From Planctomycetota bacterium (GTDB lineage: Bacteria; Planctomycetota; UBA1135; GCA-002686595): 36,069 nt of DNA. Of the stretch, positions 24,434 through 33,014 are shown piece by piece. Both the position numbers and the translations under genes were made by a program. Under the pieces are notes generated by a model. It saw only the letters and a program-made list of their open reading frames with translations. It did not search any database and was not told the DNA's origin. Numbering within the stretch: the first letter of the stretch is position 1; each line of letters opens with the position of its first letter. The DNA is taken from the NCBI GenBank assembly GCA_016872715.1, contig VGZD01000031.1, positions 1-36,069 on the forward strand, in the 5' to 3' direction.

Positions 24434-26002
24434 ATGAGCTCGCACCAAGCGCCCCGAATGCCGCGGCAAATCCCGTTCATCATCGCGAACGAGGGCTGCG
24501 AGCGCTTCAGCTTCTACGGGATGCGCAACATCCTGACGATCTTCCTCGCCTCGACGTTCTTCGCGACGTTGCCCTCGGCGGAGGCGCAGAGCGAGGCGAA
24601 GGAGATCTTCCACGTCTTCGTCGCGGGCGTGTACTTCTTCCCGCTGCTCGGCGGCTGGATCTCGGATCGCTTCTTCGGCAAGTACCTGACGATCCTGTGG
24701 GTGTCGGTCGTGTACTGCATCGGGCACGCACTGCTCGCCATCTACGAGAGCGAACCGACGGGCTTCTACGCGGGGCTATTCCTGATCGCGCTCGGCTCTG
24801 GCGGCATCAAGCCGCTGGTGTCGACCTTCATGGGCGACCAGTTCGATCAGTCGAACAAGCAGCTCGCGAAGGTCGCGTTCGACGCGTTCTACTGGATCAT
24901 CAACTTCGGCTCGTTCTTCGCGTCGCTCTTCATGCCCAAGCTGCTGCAGGGCGCGGGGCCCGCGCGCTGGTGGGGTTGGCCGGCGGCTTCGGTGGCGTTC
25001 GGCATTCCCGGCGTGCTCATGTTGATCGCCACGGTCTTTTTCTGGGCCGGACGCAAGCGCTACGTGAGGGTCCCGCCCGCGCCGAGGGATCCGCATTCGT
25101 TCGCGAACGTCATCCGCACGGCGCTGACCGCGCGCGGCGGCATGACGGCGGGCCTCGCGCTCGCCATCGCGGGCTGCGTGCTGGCCGTGGGGTCGGTGGC
25201 GATGATCTGGGTGCTCGCCTGGAAGCTCGTGATCGCGCTGTGCCTCGCGCTCGTGCTCGTGTTGCTCGGCGTGGGACTCGGCGCGTGGATCGAACTCGAA
25301 AACGCGCGCGGAAAGCACCCCGACGAAGCCGTCGACGGCGTGCGATCCGTGCTGCGCGTGCTGGTGATCTTCGCGCTCGTCACTCCGTTCTGGTCGCTCT
25401 TCGACCAGAAGGCATCGACATGGGTCTTCCAAGCGGACGCGATGACCAAGCCCACGTGGTTCAGCCCGGCGCAGATGCAGGCGCTCAATCCGGCGCTCGT
25501 GATGCTGATCATCCCGTTCAACAACCTCCTCGTGTATCCGTGGCTGCGCAAGCGCGGCGTGGAGCCGAGCCAGCTCGGACGCATGGCGCTGGGCATGGCG
25601 CTGGCGGGTGCGTCGTGGATCGTCGTCGGAGCGATGCAGCTCATGATCGACGGCGGCGAGGCCATCTCGATCGCGTGGCAGGTGCTGCCCTACATCCTGC
25701 TGACCGCGGGCGAGGTGCTGCTCTCCGCAACGGGTCTCGAATTCGCCTACAGCCAAGCTCCCGCCTCGATGAAGGGCGTGATCATGAGCTTCTGGAGCCT
25801 CGCGGTGACGGTCGGCAACCTGTGGGTCCTGATCGTCAACGTCAGCGTCAAGAACGACACGGTGCTCGGCGCCATCGAACGCTCGGGCATGGGCTCGATC
25901 GCGTTCCAGATGTTCTTCTTCGCGCTCTTCGCGCTGGCGGCAGCGCTGGCGTTCCACTGGGTGGCGAAGCGCTACCGCGTGGTCGACAACTATCGGAGCT
26001 AG
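24434..26002 (+). CDS. POT/PTR-family peptide-proton symporter
   Basis: Imports di- and tripeptides or related solutes with protons across the inner membrane. 522 residues with 12-14 helices. The family signature ExxERFxFYG is present as NEGCERFSFYG (19-29), and the FWSLFDQKASTWVFQA segment in the second half matches the POT substrate-binding helix 7-8 region. I chose the ATG at 24434; the frame is open from 24260, but the extra residues are arginine-rich, and the -10-like element directly before 24434 supports the shorter form. Transcribed alone; a convergent gene follows after 48 bp. Confidence 0.9.
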   Translation: MSSHQAPRMPRQIPFIIANEGCERFSFYGMRNILTIFLASTFFATLPSAEAQSEAKEIFHVFVAGVYFFPLLGGWISDRFFGKYLTILWVSVVYCIGHALLAIYESEPTGFYAGLFLIALGSGGIKPLVSTFMGDQFDQSNKQLAKVAFDAFYWIINFGSFFASLFMPKLLQGAGPARWWGWPAASVAFGIPGVLMLIATVFFWAGRKRYVRVPPAPRDPHSFANVIRTALTARGGMTAGLALAIAGCVLAVGSVAMIWVLAWKLVIALCLALVLVLLGVGLGAWIELENARGKHPDEAVDGVRSVLRVLVIFALVTPFWSLFDQKASTWVFQADAMTKPTWFSPAQMQALNPALVMLIIPFNNLLVYPWLRKRGVEPSQLGRMALGMALAGASWIVVGAMQLMIDGGEAISIAWQVLPYILLTAGEVLLSATGLEFAYSQAPASMKGVIMSFWSLAVTVGNLWVLIVNVSVKNDTVLGAIERSGMGSIAFQMFFFALFALAAALAFHWVAKRYRVVDNYRS

Positions 26003-26050
26003 CAGCGCGTCGAACGACTAGGAGCGCGGTCGCGAGCAGCCGCGGTGGCG

Positions 26051-26989
26051 CTACGGCGTCTCGCGCGTGAACTCGAAGCGGCGCGGTGTGCCGCCCTTCA
26101 TGTAGCCCGTGGTGGCGCTCAGCACGCCCGCGGCGGAGAGCTCGTAGACGATGCGCTTGGGGTAGTCGTGCCGCGGGTTGTCGAACACGGCGCGCGAAGC
26201 AGAAACCTCGGTCAACACGAACTCGGTCGCTGTCTTGCCGCCGGGTTGGGCGACGTACACCAGTCCGCCGTCGCGCTCGACGATGCGCAGGTACTCGAAA
26301 CCGACCATCTTCCCGCTGGCGTTCACCGTGCGCGACACCGCGAGCAGCGCTCCGCCGCGCGGCGGGCTCCAGCGTTCCTCGATCGAAGAGCCAGAACTGC
26401 GAGTCCCGACCCAGTCGCCCGCCAGCCACGCCAAATCGCCGATCGCGGCCTTGGCGAGCGGTGGCATCGCGATGTCTTCGACATGGCGATAGAGCCCGAT
26501 CGAGAGCGAGCCCGCGGGCGGATCCACGGCGACCGTGACGAGCAGTCCGTCGGGGGTGGGACGAAACGACCTTCGAATGAGGCCAATGCCCGAGCCCGCA
26601 TCGCCCTTGGGGCGCTCGAAGGCGACCTCGTACTCGAACACTCCGTCCTTCCAGCCGCCGTGATAGCGCACGACTCGATCCGCCTCTGGAAGTTCGGTCG
26701 GCGAGCCATCGAGTGCGACGCGCACGTCCTTGTGTCCCGAGCCATGGCCATTGAGCACCACGGCATCCTGCTCGACTCGCAGCGTGAACTTCGACGACAT
26801 GGGCGGGCCGAGTTGCTCGAGCGCGCGTTCCGCGGTGCGATCCTCGACGAAGACCCACTCGCCGTCGAGCGCGCGCAGCTCGACCGAGGTCGACACAGCT
26901 GGGTGTGGCGTGTCTTGCACGCGAGCCGTGGCGAGCGGGAGCGCCGCGAGGAAGGCCACAGCCGCTGCCAGCGAGTTTCGATCGATCAC
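26051..26989 (-). CDS. Secreted protein with DUF6265-like C-terminal domain
   Basis: Function unknown. 312 residues with a signal peptide (about 5-23). The N-terminal half (about 35-175) looks like a lipocalin-type beta domain (LDGEWVF at the start). The C-terminal half (about 185-300) matches the DUF6265 pattern LAWLAGDWVG, IEERWSPPRGG, FEYLRI and FDNPRHDYPKRIVY. Both halves begin with a GxW motif, so it may contain two related small-molecule-binding barrels. Starts with GTG at 26989 with GGAG about ten nucleotides before it. Likely periplasmic. Confidence 0.78.
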   Translation of the reverse strand: MIDRNSLAAAVAFLAALPLATARVQDTPHPAVSTSVELRALDGEWVFVEDRTAERALEQLGPPMSSKFTLRVEQDAVVLNGHGSGHKDVRVALDGSPTELPEADRVVRYHGGWKDGVFEYEVAFERPKGDAGSGIGLIRRSFRPTPDGLLVTVAVDPPAGSLSIGLYRHVEDIAMPPLAKAAIGDLAWLAGDWVGTRSSGSSIEERWSPPRGGALLAVSRTVNASGKMVGFEYLRIVERDGGLVYVAQPGGKTATEFVLTEVSASRAVFDNPRHDYPKRIVYELSAAGVLSATTGYMKGGTPRRFEFTRETP

Positions 26990-27155
26990 GGTGTCGATTC
27001 TCCGATGGTGGTTCGAGCGGCGCGAAGTCTAACAGCGCGGCGGCGCGGTGAAGGGAAACGACGGAGCCCTCGAACGCGCGGCACGCGACGGCGTGCCAGT
27101 GACGTGTAGCTGTGACGGAAGCGGGGAGCGCGTCGGCTCGCGTGGCGCGCGGACT

Positions 27156-28322
27156 TCAGCGCACGCTCAGGTGCACGCGGATGTCGTGCCGGGGAAGCTC
27201 CTCGAAGTAGCGCAGCGCGGGGACGCTCTGCTCGAGCGGACGGGCGCCGGGAGGGACGAGGCCGCGAGCCTGCGTGTGCGCGACGAGCGCGGCGGGAAAG
27301 GCGGTGGTGCGCTCCATCGCGGTGAAGCCGGTCTGGGCGTCGTGACGGTCCATGAGGTCGTAGCGCAGCTCGAGCGGCCGGCCCGCGTGCGTACCGCGCA
27401 CGCAGACGCGCAGCAGCACGACGTCGCGCATTGCGGGGAAGGCGAGGCGTTGTTCGAAGAGCTCCTGCGTGAGGCGCAGCGGCGCGAGCACGGTGCCGTC
27501 GCGCGCGCCGAGCCGCTCGTCCATGAAGCCGAGCTCGAACAGCGTGCGGATCTGCGCCCAGTGACCGGGATAGCGGATGGTCTTGTAGTCGAAGGTCTCG
27601 AGCGCGCCCTTCCACGTCCGCGGGCAGGTGCTCGTGCCACCGCTCGTGACGCTGGCCTCGAGCGGACCTAGCTCCGACGACGTGAACGACTCGAGCTCGG
27701 TCAGGGTCGGCACGCGCACGAGCTTGCCGCCGCGCAGGAACTCGGCCTCTCCGCGGTACTCGTTCCACAGGCCGCGGAAGTTGAACACGAGCTTGTAGCC
27801 GAGCGGGCCGACGGGGCGCTCGGGGAGGCCGCCGCAGCGCACGTGCACGTGCCGCGCTCGGTCCATCGCCGCGATGCCGTGGGCGGCGAGGTGGTTGCCG
27901 AGGCCGGGCGCGAGTCCGCAGTCGGGCACGACGCTCGCGCCGACTTTCCGCGCGCGCGCGTGCAGCGCGAGCTCCGCCCGCACGACCGCCGTGTTGCCGC
28001 CGAGGTCGAGGAACGAGACGCCACGCTCGATCGACCACGCGGCGAGCTGCGCGTTGAAGCGGTACGGCACCGCCGACAGAGCGACCTGCGCGTCCGCGAG
28101 CGCCGCACGCACGTCCGCGCGTCGTGCGACATCGCAACGCACAGCCTCCAGCCTGCACTTGGCGCGCGGCAACAGCTTTCTCACGCGCGTCACCGCTCGT
28201 CGCGCCAACGTCGCGTCACTGTCGACGACGCGCACCAGCTCCGCATCGCAGTTCTTCGCCAGATCGTAGGCCAGCGCGACGCCCTGCCGCCCCGCGCCGA
28301 GCACCGTGTAACGATGTCCCAT
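27156..28322 (-). CDS. Saccharopine dehydrogenase-family oxidoreductase
   Basis: NAD(P)-dependent dehydrogenase of 388 residues. The N-terminal Rossmann fold has GAGRQG at 9-14 (GxGxxG) and a VVDSD acidic end of beta-2 (about 33-37). The pattern LDLGGNTAV, then PDCGLAPGLGN matches the saccharopine dehydrogenase / lysine-6-dehydrogenase / carboxynorspermidine synthase superfamily. The GLAPG segment is the conserved substrate-side loop. The true substrate is unknown. I chose the ATG at 28322 (GGGGA just upstream; the frame is open to 28460). It diverges from prolyl-tRNA synthetase with a 118-bp promoter region. Confidence 0.82.
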   Translation of the reverse strand: MGHRYTVLGAGRQGVALAYDLAKNCDAELVRVVDSDATLARRAVTRVRKLLPRAKCRLEAVRCDVARRADVRAALADAQVALSAVPYRFNAQLAAWSIERGVSFLDLGGNTAVVRAELALHARARKVGASVVPDCGLAPGLGNHLAAHGIAAMDRARHVHVRCGGLPERPVGPLGYKLVFNFRGLWNEYRGEAEFLRGGKLVRVPTLTELESFTSSELGPLEASVTSGGTSTCPRTWKGALETFDYKTIRYPGHWAQIRTLFELGFMDERLGARDGTVLAPLRLTQELFEQRLAFPAMRDVVLLRVCVRGTHAGRPLELRYDLMDRHDAQTGFTAMERTTAFPAALVAHTQARGLVPPGARPLEQSVPALRYFEELPRHDIRVHLSVR

Positions 28323-28440
28323 GTCCCCCACTATCGGCCGCTGGCGGGCGCGCGGCCAGTCCTCTACGCTGCCCGCCCTTTCCGCGCTCCGGAGGGCCCG
28401 AATGGGCGGGTCCTCGCGGCGCGCACGACTCGAGCGCCCC

Positions 28441-29928
28441 ATGTCAGAACAGCACATCACGCCGCGCGCGAAGGACTACGCGCAGTGGTATCAAGACGTC
28501 ATCGCCGCCGCGCAGCTCGCCGAACCCGCCAACGTCGTCCGCGGCTGCATGGTCGTGCGCCCGCACGGCTGGGCGATCTGGGAGAAGCTGCAAGCCGAGC
28601 TCGATCGGCGCTTCAAGGAGACGGGCCACCAAAACGCGGCCTTTCCGCTGCTGATTCCGCTCTCGTTCCTGCAAAAGGAGGCGCAACACGCCACCGGCTT
28701 CGCGATGGAGTGCGCGGTCGTGACGCACGCGGGCCTGCGCAATGTCGATGGCAAGATCGAGCTCAAGGGCGAGCTCGAGGAACCCTACGTCGTGCGCCCG
28801 ACGAGCGAGACGATCATCGGTCACTTCTTCTCGAAGTGGATCGACAGCTACCGCGACCTGCCGATGCTGCTGAACCAGTGGTGCAACGTCATGCGCTGGG
28901 AGCTGCGCACGCGGCTGTTCCTGCGCACCGGCGAGTTCTGGTGGCAGGAAGGCCACACGGCGCACGCCTCGCACCAAGAGGCGATGGAAGAAGTCATGCG
29001 CATGCTCGACGTGTACCGCGAGGTCTACCACGACGTGCTCGCGGTGCCCGTGATCCGCGGCCGCAAGACCGCGAACGAGCGCTTCGCCGGCGCACTCGAG
29101 ACGTTCTGCGTCGAGGCCATGATGCAGGACGGCAAGTCGCTGCAGGGCGCGACGAGCCACGACCTCGGGCAGAACTTCGGCAAGGCCTTCAATGTCACCT
29201 TCCAAAACAAGGAAGGCGTGCGCGACTTCGTGTGGCAGACCTCGTGGGGCTCCTCCACGCGCATGATCGGCGCGCTGATCATGGCGCACTCCGATGACGG
29301 CGGCCTCGTGCTGCCGCCGAAGCTCGCTCCGATCCACGTCGCGATCGTTCCGATCTGGAAGAGCGATGCGGAGAAGGCGCAGGTGCTCGAGGCGAGCGAC
29401 AAGCTCGCGCGCGAGCTGCGCGCCGACGGCCTCTCGGTGAAGCTCGATGACCGCGACGCGATGCGCCCCGGCGAGAAGTACTACGAGTGGGAGCGCAAGG
29501 GCGTGCCCGTGCGCCTCGAGGTCGGTCCGCGCGATGTCGCGAGCGGAACGGCGATGGCCAAGACGCGCATCTCCGACTCCAAGGACAAGGTCAAGCTGCC
29601 GTTCGATGAGATCGGCGTGCACGTCGGCAAGCTGCTCGACCAAGTGCAGCGCACGCTGTTCGAACGCGCGCTAGCGTTCCGGCAGTCGAACCTGACCAAG
29701 GTCGATGCGTGGAGCGACTTCGAGGCCGTGTTCGCGGAGCAAGGCTCCAAGTTCGTGCTCGCCCATTGGGATGGCACGACCGAGACCGAGCTCGCGATCA
29801 AGGAAGCGACCAAGGCCACGATCCGCTGCATTCCGCTGAGCGACGAAGGCCTCGACGACGGCCCTGGCAAGTGCGTCAAGACCCTCAAGCCGAGCGCGCA
29901 GCGCGTGCTGTTCGCCAAGAACTACTAG
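28441..29928 (+). CDS. proS: Prolyl-tRNA synthetase, archaeal/eukaryotic type
   Basis: Charges tRNA-Pro with proline. 495 residues, the short class without the bacterial editing insertion. Class II motifs visible: motif 2 (RWELRTRLFLRTGEFWWQEGHTAH) and the RPTSETII loop, followed by an anticodon-binding domain (PIHVAIVPIWK) and the extra C-terminal domain ending in the KNY tail typical of the archaeal type. I chose the ATG at 28441; the frame is open from 28321. This class is common in some bacterial phyla, so it is no proof of transfer. Cytoplasmic. Confidence 0.93.
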   Translation: MSEQHITPRAKDYAQWYQDVIAAAQLAEPANVVRGCMVVRPHGWAIWEKLQAELDRRFKETGHQNAAFPLLIPLSFLQKEAQHATGFAMECAVVTHAGLRNVDGKIELKGELEEPYVVRPTSETIIGHFFSKWIDSYRDLPMLLNQWCNVMRWELRTRLFLRTGEFWWQEGHTAHASHQEAMEEVMRMLDVYREVYHDVLAVPVIRGRKTANERFAGALETFCVEAMMQDGKSLQGATSHDLGQNFGKAFNVTFQNKEGVRDFVWQTSWGSSTRMIGALIMAHSDDGGLVLPPKLAPIHVAIVPIWKSDAEKAQVLEASDKLARELRADGLSVKLDDRDAMRPGEKYYEWERKGVPVRLEVGPRDVASGTAMAKTRISDSKDKVKLPFDEIGVHVGKLLDQVQRTLFERALAFRQSNLTKVDAWSDFEAVFAEQGSKFVLAHWDGTTETELAIKEATKATIRCIPLSDEGLDDGPGKCVKTLKPSAQRVLFAKNY

Positions 29929-29967
29929 CGCTCGCCCCGCCACGTTGCGCGCGGCCGTGCGCTGTTC

Positions 29968-29981
29968 TGGCTCTAGAGCCA
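29968..29981. other. 14-bp perfect palindrome at the phospholipase D stop
   Basis: TGGCTCTAGAGCCA contains the stop codon of the minus-strand phospholipase D gene (TAG at 29975-29973). It is in the 44-bp gap between convergent genes plus the last codons. With no loop it is more likely a coincidence or a protein site than a terminator. Confidence 0.3.
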
Positions 29982-31289
29982 CCACGCGAAGAGGTGCGAG
30001 AGTGCTTCGCGCAATCGTGAGAACCACGATCGTCCACGCCACTGACCGAGCTCGACGCGCTCGCAGCTCGCTAGGTCACGCTCGAACTGCGCGGCGAGCC
30101 GCGCGGCGAAGTCGCCGTCTTCCACTCGCACTCCGGCCTCCAGATTGTGGCGGAACGAGCGGTGGTCGAGGTTGAAGGAGCCGACCGTGGCCCACGCATC
30201 GTCGATGACGGCCGCCTTCGCGTGCATCATCGACCCGACGAACTCGTGGATCTCGACTCCGGCGACGAGCAGCTCGTCGTACACGTAGCGACTCGCGTGA
30301 TAGACGATGCGAACGTCGGGGTCTTTCGGCACGATCACCTGCACGCGGACACCGCGCTCCGCGGCCTGACACAAGGCGAGACGCAGTTCCGCATCCGGCA
30401 GGAAATAGGCATTGGCGATGCGCACGCTCGCCACCGCGTCCCAGATCTTCTCCAGGTATGCGGAGCGCATCCACAGGCGCTTCATCCTGCGAAAGCGCCC
30501 CTTCGTCGCGTCCCACTCGACGTTCGCGCACACGGCGAGGCGCACGGGGCTTTTCTCGCAGCGACCCTTCGCCGTGCCCGGCATCGGTACGCCACCGCTG
30601 CGATTCCAGGCGCCGCGAAATGCGTTGCCGAGCTCGACGGCCGCCGGTCCCTCGACGCGCACGTGCAGGTCGTGCCAGCCGCGCACGGCTCGCCCATCGA
30701 CCTCGCGATCGAGGTACTCGTCGCCGATGTTGATGCCGCCGGTGAATGCGACGCGATCGTCGACGACGAGGATCTTCTGGTGGTTGCGGCGGTGGAAGCC
30801 CCAGAAGTCGGGCGTAAAGGGGGAGGGAGGGCGCGGCTTGCGACCGCGCGCGATCTCGTAGCGCGCGTGCAGCTCCTGCAAGCGCTCCTGCAGCCGACGG
30901 CGCGCCGGCAGGATCGGGTGGTAGATGTGGACCTTGACGCCCGCTTCGACGAGGCGCAGCAAGTAATCCTCGGACACGGTGCCGAAGGAACCGACGGCAT
31001 CGAACATGAGGCGGACGTCGATGCGGCCATCCATGGCGGTGGCGCGCTCCGCGAGCGCCGCCGCGAAGCGCTCGCCCGTCGCGTCGGAGTGCAGGATGTA
31101 GGTCGTGAGCTGGATGCTCCGCTCGGCGGCGGAGATCGCCGCGAGCATCGCGGCGTAGGTCGCCTCGCCGCCGACGAGCAGCTCCACGCGATTGCCGCCG
31201 CACAGTTGATCGGTTCCTCGAGCGTCGGCCGTGCGCCTGTGGGCGCCACGGGGAGAATCGCGCGGGGACGGGTCGCTGAGGGAGCTCAT
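29973..31289 (-). CDS. Phospholipase D-family cardiolipin synthase-like protein
   Basis: Probably transfers phosphatidyl groups to make cardiolipin, or is a PLD-type hydrolase. 438 residues with two HKD motifs: H170-x-K172-x4-D177 in HQKILVVDD and H356-x-K358-x4-D363 in HAKAAVIDD, each followed by GG/GSFN-type phosphate loops. No N-terminal transmembrane helices, so closest to the ClsB-type of cardiolipin synthase. The start at 31289 lacks a clear Shine-Dalgarno, and the first 28 residues are polar; a downstream start is possible. Confidence 0.85.
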   Translation of the reverse strand: MSSLSDPSPRDSPRGAHRRTADARGTDQLCGGNRVELLVGGEATYAAMLAAISAAERSIQLTTYILHSDATGERFAAALAERATAMDGRIDVRLMFDAVGSFGTVSEDYLLRLVEAGVKVHIYHPILPARRRLQERLQELHARYEIARGRKPRPPSPFTPDFWGFHRRNHQKILVVDDRVAFTGGINIGDEYLDREVDGRAVRGWHDLHVRVEGPAAVELGNAFRGAWNRSGGVPMPGTAKGRCEKSPVRLAVCANVEWDATKGRFRRMKRLWMRSAYLEKIWDAVASVRIANAYFLPDAELRLALCQAAERGVRVQVIVPKDPDVRIVYHASRYVYDELLVAGVEIHEFVGSMMHAKAAVIDDAWATVGSFNLDHRSFRHNLEAGVRVEDGDFAARLAAQFERDLASCERVELGQWRGRSWFSRLREALSHLFAWWL

Positions 31290-31396
31290 GGCTGCGTGGG
31301 CTTAGCCGATGCGCTCGCCACCCTCAAGGCGTAGCTACTTCGGCCAGTGCTGGCTGCTCGCAGCTCGTGCCGTGCGACCTCACCGGACGATCGGCC

Positions 31397-31942
31397 TCAC
31401 GCACTCGGCGCGGGCCGCAGGACAGCGATGCGATCGCCGACGCTCAGCGCGCCCTCGCGCACCACGTTGCACAGCACGCCGCGGCCGCGCCTGCCGGTGC
31501 GACAGGCGCGCGCGATGCGTCGGGTCTGCAGCTCGCCGAAGCGGGCGATGAAGCTCTTGCACGGCCGGTGCGGATAGGCCGTGACGATCAGGACCGCGCT
31601 GCCGATCTCCAGCAGCGTGCCCGGCGGGAGGTTGGACTCGGACAGGTCGAGGTCGACCTGCAGGTTGTCGCCGGTGAGCGGGGTGCGGCTCTCGTCACCG
31701 TCCGCGACGGCGCGCGCGACATGGATGTTGATCAGCGAGACCTCGCTCTCCGGCACGCTGTGGACGTGCACGGCCCAGCTGTCGCCCGTGACGCCCTTGC
31801 CGACGCGCACCTCGATCGAATCCCTCGTCGCACGCTGACCCCGGCCGCTGCGAATCACGCAGCGAACGACGCGTCCGTCGTCTTGCGGCGAGCGTGGCAG
31901 CGCGTCGTACCACGCATCGAGCTCGTGCGTCGGATCCAGCAT
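31397..31942 (-). CDS. MOSC-domain protein
   Basis: 181 residues, a single MOSC domain as in YiiM, YcbX and the C-terminus of molybdenum cofactor sulfurase. HRPCKSF carries the conserved cysteine C128 of the family, near GTLLEIGSAVLIV and preceded by GDNL(x)VD. Such proteins handle sulfur or bind molybdopterin and reduce N-hydroxylated compounds, but the substrate here is unknown. Start at 31942 with a TATGCT element nine nucleotides upstream and no Shine-Dalgarno. A TYR-rich or iron-sulfur extension is absent. Divergent from the ATP-grasp gene by 79 bp. Confidence 0.82.
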   Translation of the reverse strand: MLDPTHELDAWYDALPRSPQDDGRVVRCVIRSGRGQRATRDSIEVRVGKGVTGDSWAVHVHSVPESEVSLINIHVARAVADGDESRTPLTGDNLQVDLDLSESNLPPGTLLEIGSAVLIVTAYPHRPCKSFIARFGELQTRRIARACRTGRRGRGVLCNVVREGALSVGDRIAVLRPAPSA

Positions 31943-31951
31943 CGACGCGCG

Positions 31952-31959
31952 AGCATAGC
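31952..31959 (-). promoter_or_regulatory. GCTATGCT -10-like element before the MOSC gene
   Basis: TATGCT at 31957-31952 in the minus sense, nine nucleotides before the ATG at 31942, no Shine-Dalgarno. Confidence 0.4.
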
Positions 31960-32001
31960 GACGCGCCGAGAGCGCGCCCTCGCATCGGCCCCTGACGCTG
32001 C

Positions 32002-32009
32002 GCTACAGT
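32002..32009 (+). promoter_or_regulatory. GCTACAGT -10-like element before the ATP-grasp gene
   Basis: TACAGT at 32004-32009, twelve nucleotides before the ATG at 32022, no Shine-Dalgarno. Same sequence as before the POT gene. Confidence 0.42.
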
Positions 32010-32021
32010 CTCGCTCGCCGC

Positions 32022-32999
32022 ATGCGCATCACCGTTCTGATCGACCAGTGGTCCGACAAGACCGAGGACCACGATCCCGTCGCCGACCAGGTGACCGCCG
32101 CGCTGCTCGAAGGCGAGCACGACGTGGCGTACGTTGGAGTGCACGGCGACCTGCACGCGCTCGTCGACGACCTCGAGCGCTCCAAGCCCGAGCTCGTGTT
32201 CAACCTGAGCGAGAGCTTCCGCGATCACCTCTTCGGCGCGGTCGGCATCGTCGGCGTGCTCGACCTGCTCGAGCTCAAGTACACCGGCGGCGGCCCCGGC
32301 GAGTTCTACATGCAGCAGGACAAGGCGCTGACGAAGAAGCTGCTCGCCTTCGACAAGATCAAGTACCCGGAATTCGCGGTTTTCTCGCAAGATTCGGACT
32401 TCGAAACCGGCGGCAACCTGCGCATGCCGCTGTTCGTGAAGCCGCTGCGGCAGGACTCGTCGATCGGCATCGGCAAGGACGCGCTGGTCGACAACTTCCG
32501 CGACATGATGAAGCGCATCCTGGCGATCCACGACAAGATCAACGACGCGGCGCTGGTCGAGGAGTACATCGACGGTCGCGAGATCTACGTCGGCGTGTTC
32601 GGCAACTCGATGCCGACGGCGCTTCCGCCGATCGAGATCGACTTCTCCGGCCTGCCGGAAGGCGCGCCCAAGATCATGTCGAGCCGCGCCAAGTGGAATA
32701 CGCGCAGCGCCGAGTACAAGGGCACCAAGGCCGTGCTCGCCGACCTACCCGACGAGCTCAAGGCGCGCCTGCAGAAGGTGGCTCTCGATGCCTACCGCGC
32801 CCTGCGCGTGCGCGACTACGGCCGCGTCGACATGCGCCTCACGCCCTCGGGCGACATCTACGTGCTCGAGGTCAACGCCAGTTGCTACCTCGAGAAGGAC
32901 AGCGAATTCGCCACCTCGGCGCGCGTCGCCGGCATGAGCTACGTCCAGCTCATCAACGAAATCGTCGACCTCGCCGTCGAACGCCACGGCATCCGCTGA
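32022..32999 (+). CDS. ATP-grasp ligase related to D-Ala-D-Ala ligase
   Basis: ATP-dependent carboxylate-amine ligase of 325 residues. N-terminal Rossmann-like domain ending in LVFNLSESFRD, which resembles the D-Ala ligase NLxEG loop; ATP-grasp core with K140 in LFVKP, the EEYIDGREIYVG hinge (about 180-191) and the metal-binding end RVDMR...VLEVNAS. It is probably not the housekeeping Ddl: substrate residues differ and it stands apart from cell-wall genes. It converges, with 15 bp between stops, on a zinc metallopeptidase, suggesting a peptide-making/peptide-cutting pair. The substrate is unknown. Confidence 0.85.
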   Translation: MRITVLIDQWSDKTEDHDPVADQVTAALLEGEHDVAYVGVHGDLHALVDDLERSKPELVFNLSESFRDHLFGAVGIVGVLDLLELKYTGGGPGEFYMQQDKALTKKLLAFDKIKYPEFAVFSQDSDFETGGNLRMPLFVKPLRQDSSIGIGKDALVDNFRDMMKRILAIHDKINDAALVEEYIDGREIYVGVFGNSMPTALPPIEIDFSGLPEGAPKIMSSRAKWNTRSAEYKGTKAVLADLPDELKARLQKVALDAYRALRVRDYGRVDMRLTPSGDIYVLEVNASCYLEKDSEFATSARVAGMSYVQLINEIVDLAVERHGIR

Positions 33000-33014
33000 C
33001 CGAGCGCTTGCGTC

